64,000 bases of DNA from Burkholderiales bacterium PBB6. GTDB lineage: Bacteria; Pseudomonadota; Gammaproteobacteria; Burkholderiales; Burkholderiaceae_C. Position numbers and translations under genes: made by a program. The stretch covers positions 282,379 through 346,378 of the forward strand of contig NKIH01000006.1 in the NCBI GenBank assembly GCA_002255925.1, written 5' to 3'. Shown here one piece after another: positions 36,414 to 45,511 of the stretch. How positions within the stretch are numbered: the stretch's first letter is position 1; each line of letters opens with the position of its first letter. Below the pieces are notes generated by a model, which saw only the letters and a list, made by a program, of their open reading frames with translations, was not told where the DNA came from and made no database searches.

Positions 36414-37117
36414 CGGCCGTCGCGGATGGCCTTCTCGTCGCTTTCGCGGTAGTTGCGGGTGCCGCAACGCAGCTTCCACGACTGCAGCTTTTCGTCGTAG
36501 GCGTCAGCGTCCGGATTGATCTGCTTGTTGCGGGTGTTCCAGTTGGCGATGCGGCCTTCGAACGCAGCAAAACGTTCGTTCAGGCTCTTCTCGGTCGCCT
36601 CATTTTCAGTCTGTGCGGCCTTGACCGACTCATTCAGGCTGTCGCTGGCGGCTTGCAGGGCCTTGCCGTCGCGCTCGAGCAGTTGGCGGCGACGATCAAC
36701 GTTTTCGCCCTTCTTGGCGGCCGCATTCATCGCGTCCATCTTCTCGTTGTAGGCGTTCACCGACGCGGCCTGGGCAGCCACCTTCGCGTTGATCGCCTGG
36801 GCACTGGCTTCGATCTTGGCAGCCATCGCGTCGCGCTCTTTTTTCAGGCCATCATTCTCTGATTCCAGGCTCTTCTGTTCCGCATTCAACGCGACCCGGC
36901 GATCGGCTAGCGAGGCTGCGGTCGCCTTCAGCGCGTCTTGATCACGCAGGCAGGCACGCAATTCGTCGCGCGACATCACGCTGGCGGTGGCACTGGCGTT
37001 GCCGAGTGACTGGACCTTGCCGGCAGGGGCATTGGCAGCGGTTTGTGCCTGGGCGGCCGCGGCGCACAGCGCCAGCATCAAGCCAGCCACACTGGCACGG
37101 GGGGTGAACGTTTGCAT
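36410..37117 (-). CDS. Exported coiled-coil protein of unknown function
   Basis: A 235-aa protein with a signal peptide ending AAAAQAQ (about residue 25). A long coiled-coil follows (about 45-195) with heptad-like stretches such as NAEQKSLESENDGLKKERDAM and SLNESVKAAQTENEATEKSL. The C-terminal region has WNTRNKQINPDADAYDEKL and a Cys in KLRCGTRNY. There is a Cys early as well (RACLRDQD), so a disulfide across the ends of the coil is possible. ATG 37117 is preceded by GAGGAA. Translationally coupled to the epimerase gene. Probably periplasmic; function unknown. Confidence 0.78.
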   Translation of the reverse strand: MQTFTPRASVAGLMLALCAAAAQAQTAANAPAGKVQSLGNASATASVMSRDELRACLRDQDALKATAASLADRRVALNAEQKSLESENDGLKKERDAMAAKIEASAQAINAKVAAQAASVNAYNEKMDAMNAAAKKGENVDRRRQLLERDGKALQAASDSLNESVKAAQTENEATEKSLNERFAAFEGRIANWNTRNKQINPDADAYDEKLQSWKLRCGTRNYRESDEKAIRDGR

Positions 37118-37290
37118 GGGGTTCCTCAATCCATCAGGGCCGGCTCATGGCCGGCGGTTCGCAGCCGGGTCGGCCGTCAAGGCGCACATGATGCCATCGC
37201 TGCAGCGGCCCCACAGCGCCTGCAAACCCCGGCCCGGCTTTGCGTAGACTGGCGGCAACCTTTGCCCATTGCGCCCTGCGCACCACCGCC

Positions 37291-38232
37291 ATGTCCCAAA
37301 GCATCCACGACTTCCACGACGACCCGCGCAACGCCAACATCCTGATCTGGGTCAACGGCCAGCTCAAGCCGCGGGCCGAGGCCACGGTATCGGTGTTCGA
37401 CAGCGGCTTCGTGCTGGGTGATGGCGTCTGGGAGGGCCTGCGGGTGGTGGCCGGCCAGCCGCTGTTTCTGGCAGCCCACCTGGACCGGCTGTATGAGGGC
37501 GCCAAGGCCATCGCACTGAAGATCGGCCTGAGCCGGGCCGAGCTGACGCAGGCCATCCGCGACACCCTGGCGGCCAACCAGATGCACGACGGCGTTCACA
37601 TCCGGATGATGGTAAGCCGCGGCATGAAGCGCACGCCGTATCAAGACCCGCGTGTCACCGTCGGCCCGGCCACCATCGTCATCCTGCCGGAATTCAAGCT
37701 GGCCAAACCGGAAACCGTGCAGGCGGGTCTCAAGCTGTTCACCGTGCATGTGCGCCGCGGCTTCCCCGACGTTCAAGACCCCAAGCTCAACAGCCACAGC
37801 AAGCTCAACTGCATCACCGCCTGCATCCAGGCCATCGAAGCCGGCGCTGACGAAGCGCTGATGCTCGACCCGCACGGCTTTGTGGCCACCTGCAACTCCA
37901 CCCACTTCTTCATCGTGCGCAAGGGCGAGGTGTGGACCAGCAGCGGCGACTACTGCCTGGGCGGCATCACCCGCAGCAACGTCATCCAGGTGTGCCGTGA
38001 GGCGGGCATTCCGGTGTTCGAGAAGAACTTCAGCCTGACGCAGGTCTACAGCGCCGACGAGGCCTTCTGCACCGGCACCTTTGCCGGCGTGGTGCCCGTG
38101 CGCAGCGTCGACGGTCGCCACTTCGACGAGGCCGTGCCCGGCCCGATGGTGCTGCGCCTGCAGGCGCTGTACCGCGAGCTGGTGAGCCGCGATGTGGCGG
38201 CCACCGCCGCCATCGCCGGAGCACGACCATGA
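37291..38232 (+). CDS. Class IV PLP-dependent aminotransferase (branched-chain aminotransferase-like)
   Basis: A 313-aa fold-type IV aminotransferase. Key segments are ILIWVNGQLKPRAEATVSVFD, GFVLGDGVWEGLRVV (the Gly-Asp-Gly-Val entry), PKLNSHSKLNCITACIQAIE (catalytic PLP Lys) and ADEALMLDPHGFVATCNSTHFFIV (the Glu-like/Asn substrate-gate region followed by TxxNxF). ATG 37291 is used because the family starts near here; the ORF runs 17 codons further upstream. It overlaps the next gene by four bases (ATGA). It could act on branched-chain or D-amino acids; the absence of other ilv genes nearby leaves this open. Confidence 0.85.
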   Translation: MSQSIHDFHDDPRNANILIWVNGQLKPRAEATVSVFDSGFVLGDGVWEGLRVVAGQPLFLAAHLDRLYEGAKAIALKIGLSRAELTQAIRDTLAANQMHDGVHIRMMVSRGMKRTPYQDPRVTVGPATIVILPEFKLAKPETVQAGLKLFTVHVRRGFPDVQDPKLNSHSKLNCITACIQAIEAGADEALMLDPHGFVATCNSTHFFIVRKGEVWTSSGDYCLGGITRSNVIQVCREAGIPVFEKNFSLTQVYSADEAFCTGTFAGVVPVRSVDGRHFDEAVPGPMVLRLQALYRELVSRDVAATAAIAGARP

Positions 38233-38981
38233 GCGCACCGATGACACTGCCGCTGCGTGTGGCCATGTGGAGCGGGCCACGGAACATCTCCACCGCGATG
38301 ATGCGGGCCTGGGAAAACCGCGGTGATTGCGCCGTGAGCGACGAGCCGCTGTACGCCGCCTACCTCGCCACCACCGGCCTGGACCACCCCGGCCGCGACG
38401 ACGTGATTGCCGCCGGCGACACCGACTGGCGCAGCGTGGTGGCCGCCCTGACGCAGGGCCCGGCCCCGGACGGCCAGCCCGTCTGGTACCAGAAGCACAT
38501 GACCCACCACCTGCTGCCCGGCATGGACACCGAGTGGGTGCACGGTCTGCGCAATGTGCTGCTGATCCGCGATCCGGCGCAGGTGGTGGAGAGCTACCTG
38601 AAGTCGCGCGCCAGCGTCGCGCCCGCCGACATCGGCCTGCTGCAGCAGGTGACGCTGTGGCAGGCCATCACTGAACGCAGCGGAGAAGCCCCGCTGGTCA
38701 TCGACGCCGATGATTTCCTGCAGGCACCGGGGGCCTACCTGCAAGCGGTGTGCACTGCACTGGGAATCTCTTTCACCGAGCGCATGCTGGCCTGGCCCGC
38801 TGGCCCGCGCGAGAGCGACGGCATCTGGGCGCCGCACTGGTACGACGCCGTCTGGCGATCCACCGGTTTCGAGCCCTGGCGCCAGCGCCAGCCCCAGCTG
38901 ACGGGCCATGCGCTGAGCGTTGCCGAGGCCTGCCGGCCCGCGTATGAGCAACTGCACGCGGTGCGCCTGCTGATCCAATGA
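38229..38981 (+). CDS. Sulfotransferase-like P-loop protein
   Basis: A 250-aa protein starting with RVAMWSGPRNISTAMMRAWENRGD, a sulfotransferase-type PAPS-binding P-loop (SGPRNxST) followed by DEPLYAAYL. VLLIRDPAQVVESYLKSR corresponds to the 3'-phosphate-binding motif (RDPxxxxxS). Acceptor unknown. It overlaps the aminotransferase gene upstream and the RluA gene downstream by four bases each. From memory, plant branched-chain-aminotransferase-like proteins fuse the same two domains, which suggests a shared pathway. Confidence 0.75.
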   Translation: MSAPMTLPLRVAMWSGPRNISTAMMRAWENRGDCAVSDEPLYAAYLATTGLDHPGRDDVIAAGDTDWRSVVAALTQGPAPDGQPVWYQKHMTHHLLPGMDTEWVHGLRNVLLIRDPAQVVESYLKSRASVAPADIGLLQQVTLWQAITERSGEAPLVIDADDFLQAPGAYLQAVCTALGISFTERMLAWPAGPRESDGIWAPHWYDAVWRSTGFEPWRQRQPQLTGHALSVAEACRPAYEQLHAVRLLIQ

Positions 38982-39646
38982 TGCTGCCAGCCCCCCGCCC
39001 CGCACAGCCGCTGGGCGAGCAGCGCGTGGTGTTTGCCGATGACACCCTGGTGGTGGTGAGCAAGCCCGCTGGCCTGCTCTCGGTGCCTGGCCGCGGGACT
39101 GACAAGGCCGACTGCGCCTGGTCACGTGTGCAGGCGAGCTACCCCGATGCGCTGGTGGTGCACCGGCTCGACATGGGCACCTCCGGCCTGCTGGTGTTCG
39201 GCCGCGGCGCTGCCGCACAGCGGGCCTTGAGCATGGCCTTCGAGCAGCGCCTGACGGACAAGCGTTATGAAGCCATCGTGGGTGGTGCGGTGCCCGACAT
39301 GGCCGGCGAGATCAACCTGCCGCTGATCGCCGATTGGCCCCGACGCCCACGGCAGATGGTGGACATGGTGATCGGCAAGCCCTCGCTCACGCGCTGGGAG
39401 CGGCTGGCGCTTGAGACCGGCCTGCCCGGCACCACGCGCCTGGCGCTGTTCCCGGTCACCGGCCGTTCGCACCAGCTGCGGGTTCACTTGCAGGCCATCG
39501 GCCACCCCATCGTCGGCGACGAGCTGTACGCCCCGCCCGACATCGAGACCCTGGCCCCCCGCTTGTTGCTGCACGCCAGCCACCTCACGCTGCCGCACCC
39601 GGCCACAGGCCAAGCCATGGCGTTTCACGCCCCCACCCCGTTTTGA
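38978..39646 (+). CDS. rluA: RluA-family RNA pseudouridine synthase
   Basis: This 222-aa pseudouridine synthase has VVVSKPAGLLSVPGRG (motif I), VHRLDMGTSGLLVFGR (motif II with catalytic Asp), RYEAIVGG and GRSHQLRVHLQAIGHPIVGDELY (motif III). It is short, without an S4 domain, and resembles RluA, which modifies 23S rRNA U746 and tRNA U32; specificity is inferred from size and motifs. The start overlaps the sulfotransferase-like gene (ATGA). Confidence 0.87.
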   Translation: MMLPAPRPAQPLGEQRVVFADDTLVVVSKPAGLLSVPGRGTDKADCAWSRVQASYPDALVVHRLDMGTSGLLVFGRGAAAQRALSMAFEQRLTDKRYEAIVGGAVPDMAGEINLPLIADWPRRPRQMVDMVIGKPSLTRWERLALETGLPGTTRLALFPVTGRSHQLRVHLQAIGHPIVGDELYAPPDIETLAPRLLLHASHLTLPHPATGQAMAFHAPTPF

Positions 39647-39670
39647 TGACGACTGATTGAAGGAAGCCCG

Positions 39671-40231
39671 ATGCGCCAACCCGTGGACCTGCCCCGTGCC
39701 TACCGCCTGCTCAACCATGGCCCCACCGTGCTGGTGGGTGCCAGCCATGAGGGACGAACCAACGTGATGTCCGTGGCCTGGGCGATGGCACTGGATTTCG
39801 ACCCGCCCAAGGTGGCCGTGGTGGTCGACAAGAGCACCTACACGCGCAGCCTGATCGAGGCCACAGGACGCTTGTCGATCAGCGTGCCGTGCGTGGCGCA
39901 AGCGGGGCTGGTGACGGCACTCGGCAACCACAGCGGCCGCGACACCGACAAGCTCGCCGACTTCAACGTGAGCCTGCTCGACGAGCCCGCTGCCCACGGG
40001 CCGCTGGTGGCCGGCTGCGTGGCCTGGCTGGATGGCGTGTGCCTGCCCGGCGCGGACAACGCCGCCAGGCACGACCTGTTCCTCGTGGAGATCACCGGCG
40101 CCTGGGCCGATGACCGCGTGTTCAGCAACGGCCGGTGGCACTTCGAGGAAGCGGGCGATGATTCGCTGCGCACCCTGCACCACATCGCCGGTGGCCATTA
40201 CCTGGCGATTGGCGCCCCGGTGGACGGCTGA
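39671..40231 (+). CDS. Flavin reductase family protein (FMN-binding split barrel)
   Basis: A 186-aa protein with the flavin-reductase-like split-barrel pattern: GPTVLVGASHEGRTNVMSVAW (FMN phosphate region), PPKVAVVVDKSTYTRSLIE, then GRLSISVPCVAQAGLV and HDLFLVEITGAW near the dimer interface. It probably reduces or binds FMN/FAD with NAD(P)H. It starts 24 bases after rluA, and its last 34 bases overlap the 3' end of the convergent gene. Confidence 0.85.
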   Translation: MRQPVDLPRAYRLLNHGPTVLVGASHEGRTNVMSVAWAMALDFDPPKVAVVVDKSTYTRSLIEATGRLSISVPCVAQAGLVTALGNHSGRDTDKLADFNVSLLDEPAAHGPLVAGCVAWLDGVCLPGADNAARHDLFLVEITGAWADDRVFSNGRWHFEEAGDDSLRTLHHIAGGHYLAIGAPVDG

Positions 40232-41025
40232 GACGCAGCCTGCCCGGCCAGTTCAGCCAGCAAGGGCGCCAGCAGGCGCCGCTCGAAATCAGCCGGCGCG
40301 CTGTACTGGATCACGGCGCGGGCACGCGCCTCCGGGCCCTCAGCCGGCGGCACGGCCACGGCCACGCCCTTCTCCGGGTAGAGCAGTTGCACCACGCCGT
40401 CGGCCGTGGCCAAGCGGCGAGACGGCGTGCCGAAGCGCTGTACCAGCGTGGCCTCGTCCAGCCGGGCGGACGGCAAAAACACCACGCCCACCAGCCGCCG
40501 CTGGCGCGCCGCCGGCAAGTCATCAGCGGCCAGGGCGTAGCGGCGGCTGCGGCCACCCTCGCCCACGTCCTGCCGGGGTGAGCGTTCGCGGGCCTGCGCC
40601 AGCCAGTCGGCGTCAGCCTCGAAGGCCAGCACCAGGCGGCCGGTCACGAACCCGGCGCGGAAGCCATCCACAAAGCTCTCCAGCGCCGGGGGCTGGCCGT
40701 GCGGTGCGATCAAGCCGGTGCGCAACTCGTCGCCGAGGCGCTGCTCCACATCGGCCAGGCTGCTGCGCCCCACCTGCAGGCCGAACACGCGGCTGCTGCC
40801 GTCGGCCTGCGGCAGCACTTGCCAGGGCAGATCCACGGCCATCTCTGCCGAAGAAGGCCCGGGTGGCGCACTCTGCACCAGCCACCCCGCCCAGAGCCCG
40901 GCCGCCACCAACAGCGACAGCGTGAACAACAGCGATAAACCAAACGGACGTTGCCACCAGGGGCGGCGCGGGGCGATGTGCGCCGACGCAGCAGCGGCAG
41001 GGGTGTCAGACGACAATTCAGGCAT
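40198..41025 (-). CDS. Inner-membrane-anchored protein of unknown function
   Basis: A 275-aa protein with a cytoplasmic start, one transmembrane helix (about residues 27-48; LSLLFTLSLLVAAGLWAGWLV) and a periplasmic domain. Visible pieces are SRVFGLQVGRSSLADVEQRLGDEL, ESFVDGFRAGFVTGRLVLAFEAD and LVQRFGTPSRRLATADGVVQLLYPEKGVAV, suggesting two related halves that each compare a rate or lookup value. No catalytic motif was recognised. ATG 41025 (MPELSS) is chosen over an upstream start at 41229, which would run through the divergent SDR start. Conserved-hypothetical type; function unknown. Confidence 0.75.
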   Translation of the reverse strand: MPELSSDTPAAAASAHIAPRRPWWQRPFGLSLLFTLSLLVAAGLWAGWLVQSAPPGPSSAEMAVDLPWQVLPQADGSSRVFGLQVGRSSLADVEQRLGDELRTGLIAPHGQPPALESFVDGFRAGFVTGRLVLAFEADADWLAQARERSPRQDVGEGGRSRRYALAADDLPAARQRRLVGVVFLPSARLDEATLVQRFGTPSRRLATADGVVQLLYPEKGVAVAVPPAEGPEARARAVIQYSAPADFERRLLAPLLAELAGQAASQPSTGAPIAR

Positions 41026-41076
41026 GCGGTGATTGTCGCCGCTGCCCCACACGGCCGGTTTGCGCCAACACATGCC

Positions 41077-41823
41077 ATGACAACACCTTTCCACACCCCA
41101 AAGCCCCTGACCATCCTGACAGGCGCCTCGCGCGGCATGGGTGCAGCCATGGCCCGGCAATGCGCTGCCGCCGGCCACCGGGTGCTGGGCCTGTCGCGCC
41201 AGCAGCAGGCCGGGCTGGCAGCCGAGCAATGGGCGGTGGATCTGTCAGACGCCCAGCCGGTGGCAGAACGGCTGGCACAGTGGCTCAGCCAGATCGACCC
41301 CGCCGCGCATACCGAAGTCACGCTCATCAACAACGCCGGCGTGATCGCCGAGCTGGCACCGCTGGCCGATGTGCCGCTGGCCGACACCGTGCGCGCGCTG
41401 CGGGTGGGCCTGGAAGCATCGATGCTGCTGACCACCGCCTTCCTGGCGGCCACCCGGCATTGGCCGGTGCCGCGCAAGGTGCTGAACATTTCATCGGGTC
41501 TGGGCCGTCGGGCCATGGCCGGCAGCGCGTCGTATTGCGCCGCCAAGGCCGGCATGGACCACTTCAGCCGCTGTGTGGCGCTGGAAGAGGCCACGTTGCC
41601 CAACGGCGCCCGCATCGTGTCACTCGCGCCGGGCGTGATCGACACCGACATGCAGGTGCAGCTGCGTGGCGCCAGCGCCAGCCAGTTCCCCGACCGCGAG
41701 AACTTCGTGCAGCTGCAGGCCCAGGGCCGGCTCAGCAGCCCGGAAGACGCCGCTGCGCGCGTGCTGGCCTGGCTGCACCGGCCTGATTTTGGCCAGCAGC
41801 CAGCAGCCGACGTGCGAGACTGA
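41077..41823 (+). CDS. Short-chain dehydrogenase/reductase
   Basis: A 248-aa classical SDR. The cofactor motif LTGASRGMGAAMARQ (TGxxxGxG) is near residue 12, NNAG in LINNAGVIAELAPL is about residue 88, and the catalytic Ser-Tyr-Lys is in ISSGLGRRAMAGSASYCAAKAG. GVIDTDMQ follows the active site. The sequence resembles the sepiapterin/benzil reductase-like subgroup (VALEEATLPNGARIVSLAPG). ATG 41077 lies 51 bases from the divergent gene's start. Substrate unknown. Confidence 0.88.
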   Translation: MTTPFHTPKPLTILTGASRGMGAAMARQCAAAGHRVLGLSRQQQAGLAAEQWAVDLSDAQPVAERLAQWLSQIDPAAHTEVTLINNAGVIAELAPLADVPLADTVRALRVGLEASMLLTTAFLAATRHWPVPRKVLNISSGLGRRAMAGSASYCAAKAGMDHFSRCVALEEATLPNGARIVSLAPGVIDTDMQVQLRGASASQFPDRENFVQLQAQGRLSSPEDAAARVLAWLHRPDFGQQPAADVRD

Positions 41824-41895
41824 TCGGCTTGCTGCCCGGCTGACTGATTGTCTGCACCCTGCCCTGCCGCACCCCTTTTTGACACCCGCCCCCGC

Positions 41896-43647
41896 ATGAC
41901 CCTGACCCGGCTGATATTGAATTTCGTGCAGCGCCACCGCAGCGCGTACGCCAGCGCGGCGCTGATGCTGTTCGGCATCGCGCTGCTCACCGTGTGGCTG
42001 CCACGCCAGATCGGCCACATGGTCGACGGGCTCGTCACCCACCAGCTGGTGGGCGCGGCGCTGTGGCGCGAACTGGGCCTGCTGCTCGGCGCCGGCGTGC
42101 TGATCTACCTGCTGCGCGTGGGCTGGCGCCTGAAGCTGTTTGCCGCCGCTTACCGGATGGGCGTGGAACTGCGTGAATCGCTGTATGCCCGGCTGTCCTT
42201 GCAGGGCCCGCGCTTTTTCCAGACCCGGCGCACAGGCGACTTGATGGCGCTGGCCACCAACGACGTGGACGCGGTGGAAATGGCCTCGGGCGAAGCCATG
42301 CTGGCCGGCTTCGACGGCAGCCTGACGCTGCTGCTGGTGGTCGGCACGATGGCCTTCGGCGTGGACTGGCGGCTGGCCCTGGTGGCGCTGCTGCCCTTCC
42401 CGTTCATGGCGGTGGCCTTCTGGTGGATTTCACGCCAGGTGCATGACCGCTCGAAGGAAGCGCTGGAGCGCTTCGGCGACCTGAATGACCATGTGCAGGA
42501 AACCATCTCCGGCGTGCGCACCCTGCGCGCCCTTGGCCTGGAAGACCGCAGCAGCCAGCGCTTTGCCGAGCTGGCCGGCGCCGCTGCCGATGCCGGCTTC
42601 CAGGCGCAGCGCTGGGAGGCCCGCTACGAGCCCGCCGTGGGCATCGCCCTGGCAGTGGCCATGGGCGCCTCACTCGGCCTGGGCGGCTGGCTGGTCTGGC
42701 ATGACGAGTTGACCGTCGGCCAGCTCACCAGCTTCGGCCTGTACCTGGGGCAACTGATCTGGCCGATGTTCGCGGCCGGCTGGGTGTTGTCGCTGTGGGA
42801 GCGCGGCCGCGCCGCCTGGGGCCGCTTGTCGCAGGTGCTGGACGAGCCGCTGGCCATCGACAACGACGGCACGGTGGCTCACGTCACACCCGGCGAGATC
42901 AGCCTGCGCAACATCAGCTTCGCCTACCCGGGCAGCACCCAGCCTGCGTTTGATGACCTCAGCATCACGCTGCCCGCGGGCGGCACGCTGGGCGTGGTCG
43001 GCCCGACCGGCGCCGGCAAGAGCACGCTGGTGCGCCTTCTGCTGCGCCAGTGGCAACCGGCCCAGGGCCAGATCGAATGGGGCGGCGTGCCGCTGGCCGA
43101 GCACACGCTGCAGGCGCTGCGCTCAGCCATGGCCTGGGTGCCGCAGGAGCCGATCATGTTTTCGGCCACGGTGGGCGAGAACATCGCGCTGGCCAAGCCC
43201 GGCGCCAGCCAGGCAGAGATCGAAGCCGTGGCCCGCCTGGCCGCCGTGCACGACGACATCCAGCGCCTGCCCCAGGGCTATGCCACGCCGGTGGGTGAAC
43301 GCGGTGTGACGCTCTCGGGCGGGCAGCGCCAGCGCGTGGCCATCGCCCGTGCCTTGCTGACCGACGCCCCGCTGCTGCTGCTCGACGATGCGCTGTCGGC
43401 CGTCGACACCGAAACCGAGCACCGCATCCTCAGCCACCTGCGTGAGCAGCGCGTGGGCCGCACGGTCATCGTCATCAGCCACCGGCTGTCGGCGCTGGCC
43501 GACGCCGACCGCATCGCCGTGCTGCGCCAGGGCCGCCTGACCGAGCTGGGCACCCATGACGAGCTGCTGGCCCGCGGCACCGACCACAGCTGGTACGCAC
43601 ACGAATGGCGCGTACAGCAACTGAAAGCCTCTCTCGATGCCGACTGA
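41896..43647 (+). CDS. mdlA: ABC exporter half-transporter MdlA-like
   Basis: A 583-aa half-transporter: six-helix membrane domain (about 1-320), then the nucleotide-binding domain with Walker A GPTGAGKST (about 369-377) and a canonical signature LSGGQRQRVAIARALL. Walker B ends LLLLDDAL, with Asp in place of the catalytic Glu; the H-loop is VISHRLSAL. This Asp is the known MdlA pattern. Its 3' end overlaps mdlB by 11 bases, so the two form a heterodimeric exporter of type IV. ATG 41896 follows a longer in-frame extension. Substrate unknown. Confidence 0.9.
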   Translation: MTLTRLILNFVQRHRSAYASAALMLFGIALLTVWLPRQIGHMVDGLVTHQLVGAALWRELGLLLGAGVLIYLLRVGWRLKLFAAAYRMGVELRESLYARLSLQGPRFFQTRRTGDLMALATNDVDAVEMASGEAMLAGFDGSLTLLLVVGTMAFGVDWRLALVALLPFPFMAVAFWWISRQVHDRSKEALERFGDLNDHVQETISGVRTLRALGLEDRSSQRFAELAGAAADAGFQAQRWEARYEPAVGIALAVAMGASLGLGGWLVWHDELTVGQLTSFGLYLGQLIWPMFAAGWVLSLWERGRAAWGRLSQVLDEPLAIDNDGTVAHVTPGEISLRNISFAYPGSTQPAFDDLSITLPAGGTLGVVGPTGAGKSTLVRLLLRQWQPAQGQIEWGGVPLAEHTLQALRSAMAWVPQEPIMFSATVGENIALAKPGASQAEIEAVARLAAVHDDIQRLPQGYATPVGERGVTLSGGQRQRVAIARALLTDAPLLLLDDALSAVDTETEHRILSHLREQRVGRTVIVISHRLSALADADRIAVLRQGRLTELGTHDELLARGTDHSWYAHEWRVQQLKASLDAD

Positions 43648-45436
43648 TTCATCAGCCACCCTGCCACAGGCGCCCGCGGGCACGCCGGTGCAACGCGCCG
43701 CCAGCCTGCTGTGGCGCGCCGCCCAACCTGACCGCCGGCACATCTGGGTCGGCCTGTTCTGGCTGGCCATCGCGGCCGGTCTGGACGCGCTCGGCCCGGT
43801 GCTGGGCAAGGCCTTCATCGACCGCTACCTGCTGCCGCGCAACCCCGACGTGGCCGCCATGCTGGGCCTGCTCGGTGGCGCGCTGGTGGCCGGCAGCGTG
43901 GCCAGCCTGCTGCGCTACTTCCAGCTGACCCGCCTGGCCGGGGCCGCGATGCGCTCGGTGCAGCGCATCCGTGAATCGGTGTACGGCCATGTGCTGCGCT
44001 TGCCGATGGCGTTCTTCGACACCGCCATCACCGGGCAGCTGGTCAGCCGGGTCACGAACGACACCGAGGCGGTGAAGCAGCTGTATGTGCAGGTGCTGTT
44101 CGTGATGCTGGACGCGGTGATCATGTTGACCACGCTGCTGGTCACCATGACCTTCCTCGACTGGCGTCTGATGCTGATCGTGGCGGCGCTGGTGCCGGCC
44201 GTGTTCGGCATCGTCTTTCTCTACCAGCGCATGTCGGGGCCGGCCGTCACCCGCACGCGTGAGCTGCGCAGCCACCTGAACGCCCAGACCGCCGAGTCCA
44301 TCGCCGGCATGGCGGTGCTGCAGGCCACCGGCGCCACGGCCACCTACAGCCAGCGCTACGCCGACATCAACGAAGCGCACCTGGCCTCACGCCAGAGCGA
44401 GCTGCGCGCCAATGCCTGGCTGCTGCGCCCGGCACTCGATCTGCTGAACGTGGCGATGCTGGCCGTGGTGATCGGCGTGTTTGGTCTGCGCGAAACCTCG
44501 GGCGGCCTGAGTGCCATCGAGGTGGGCGTGCTGTATGCGTTCGTCAGCTACATCGGCCGGGTGGTGGAGCCACTGATCCAGCTGACGATGCAGTTCTCGC
44601 AATTGCAGCAGGCCGTGGTGTCGGCCGCCCGTGTGAACACGCTGCTGGAAGAGGCGGAAGCGCCGCGCCCGACGGCCCGCGGCCAGGTCACCGAAGGCCG
44701 GGTGAGCATCAGCCACCTGAACTTCGCCTACCAGTCGGGCGTGCCGGTATTGAAAGACGTGTCGCTGGACGTGAAGCCGGGCGAGTTCATCGGCGTGGTC
44801 GGCCCGACCGGCAGTGGCAAGAGCAGCCTGCTGTCGCTGCTGCTGCGCTTTTATCCGGTGAGCGACGGCAGCCTGTGCATCGATGGCCAGCCGATTGCCG
44901 ATCTGGATGAAGCTGCCTTCCGCACCTCCGTGGGCCTGGTGCCGCAAGACCCCTTCCTGCTGGCGGCCAGCGTGCGCGAGAACATCGCGATGGGCCGGGT
45001 GCTGACCGATGAAGAAGTCCGCCGCGCAGCTACCTCGGCAGGCGCCCACGAGTTCATCGAACGGCTGGAGCATGGCTACGACACGGTGCTCGGCGAAGGC
45101 GGCGCGCGCCTGGCCGTGGGCGAAAAGCAGCTGGTGGCGATTGCCCGCGCGCTGGCCGGCCAGCCCCGCATCTTGCTGCTGGACGAGGCCACCTCGCACA
45201 TCGACACGGCCACCGAGCAGGTGGTGCAGCGGGCGCTGGCCGCCCTGCATGGCCAGCTCACCATCATCTCGATCGCCCACCGGCTGTCGACCATCCGTGA
45301 TGCCGACCGCATCCTCGTGCTCAGCCACGGTCAGATCGCCGAAATCGGCCCGCACGACGCGCTGATGGCCCGCGACGGCGGCATCTACCGGCGGCTGGTG
45401 GAGCTGCAGCAGCTTGGCACCACGGACGTGGCTTGA
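43637..45436 (+). CDS. mdlB: ABC exporter half-transporter MdlB-like
   Basis: A 599-aa partner of the upstream gene. Membrane domain (about 25-345) is followed by a nucleotide-binding domain with Walker A GPTGSGKSS, Walker B ILLLDEATS (catalytic Glu present) and a degenerate signature LAVGEKQLVAIARALA instead of LSGGQ; H-loop SIAHRLSTI. Combined with MdlA, one composite ATP site is consensus and the other lacks both catalytic Glu and signature, as in asymmetric heterodimeric exporters. Overlaps mdlA by 11 bases. Confidence 0.9.
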   Translation: MPTDSSATLPQAPAGTPVQRAASLLWRAAQPDRRHIWVGLFWLAIAAGLDALGPVLGKAFIDRYLLPRNPDVAAMLGLLGGALVAGSVASLLRYFQLTRLAGAAMRSVQRIRESVYGHVLRLPMAFFDTAITGQLVSRVTNDTEAVKQLYVQVLFVMLDAVIMLTTLLVTMTFLDWRLMLIVAALVPAVFGIVFLYQRMSGPAVTRTRELRSHLNAQTAESIAGMAVLQATGATATYSQRYADINEAHLASRQSELRANAWLLRPALDLLNVAMLAVVIGVFGLRETSGGLSAIEVGVLYAFVSYIGRVVEPLIQLTMQFSQLQQAVVSAARVNTLLEEAEAPRPTARGQVTEGRVSISHLNFAYQSGVPVLKDVSLDVKPGEFIGVVGPTGSGKSSLLSLLLRFYPVSDGSLCIDGQPIADLDEAAFRTSVGLVPQDPFLLAASVRENIAMGRVLTDEEVRRAATSAGAHEFIERLEHGYDTVLGEGGARLAVGEKQLVAIARALAGQPRILLLDEATSHIDTATEQVVQRALAALHGQLTIISIAHRLSTIRDADRILVLSHGQIAEIGPHDALMARDGGIYRRLVELQQLGTTDVA

Positions 45437-45511
45437 TCGCTGCTGTCTGATTGCTGCCTCTTGATCGGGCTGGCCGGCAGATAGCCGTGCCAGCCCCGCA
45501 CCACCCACCCT

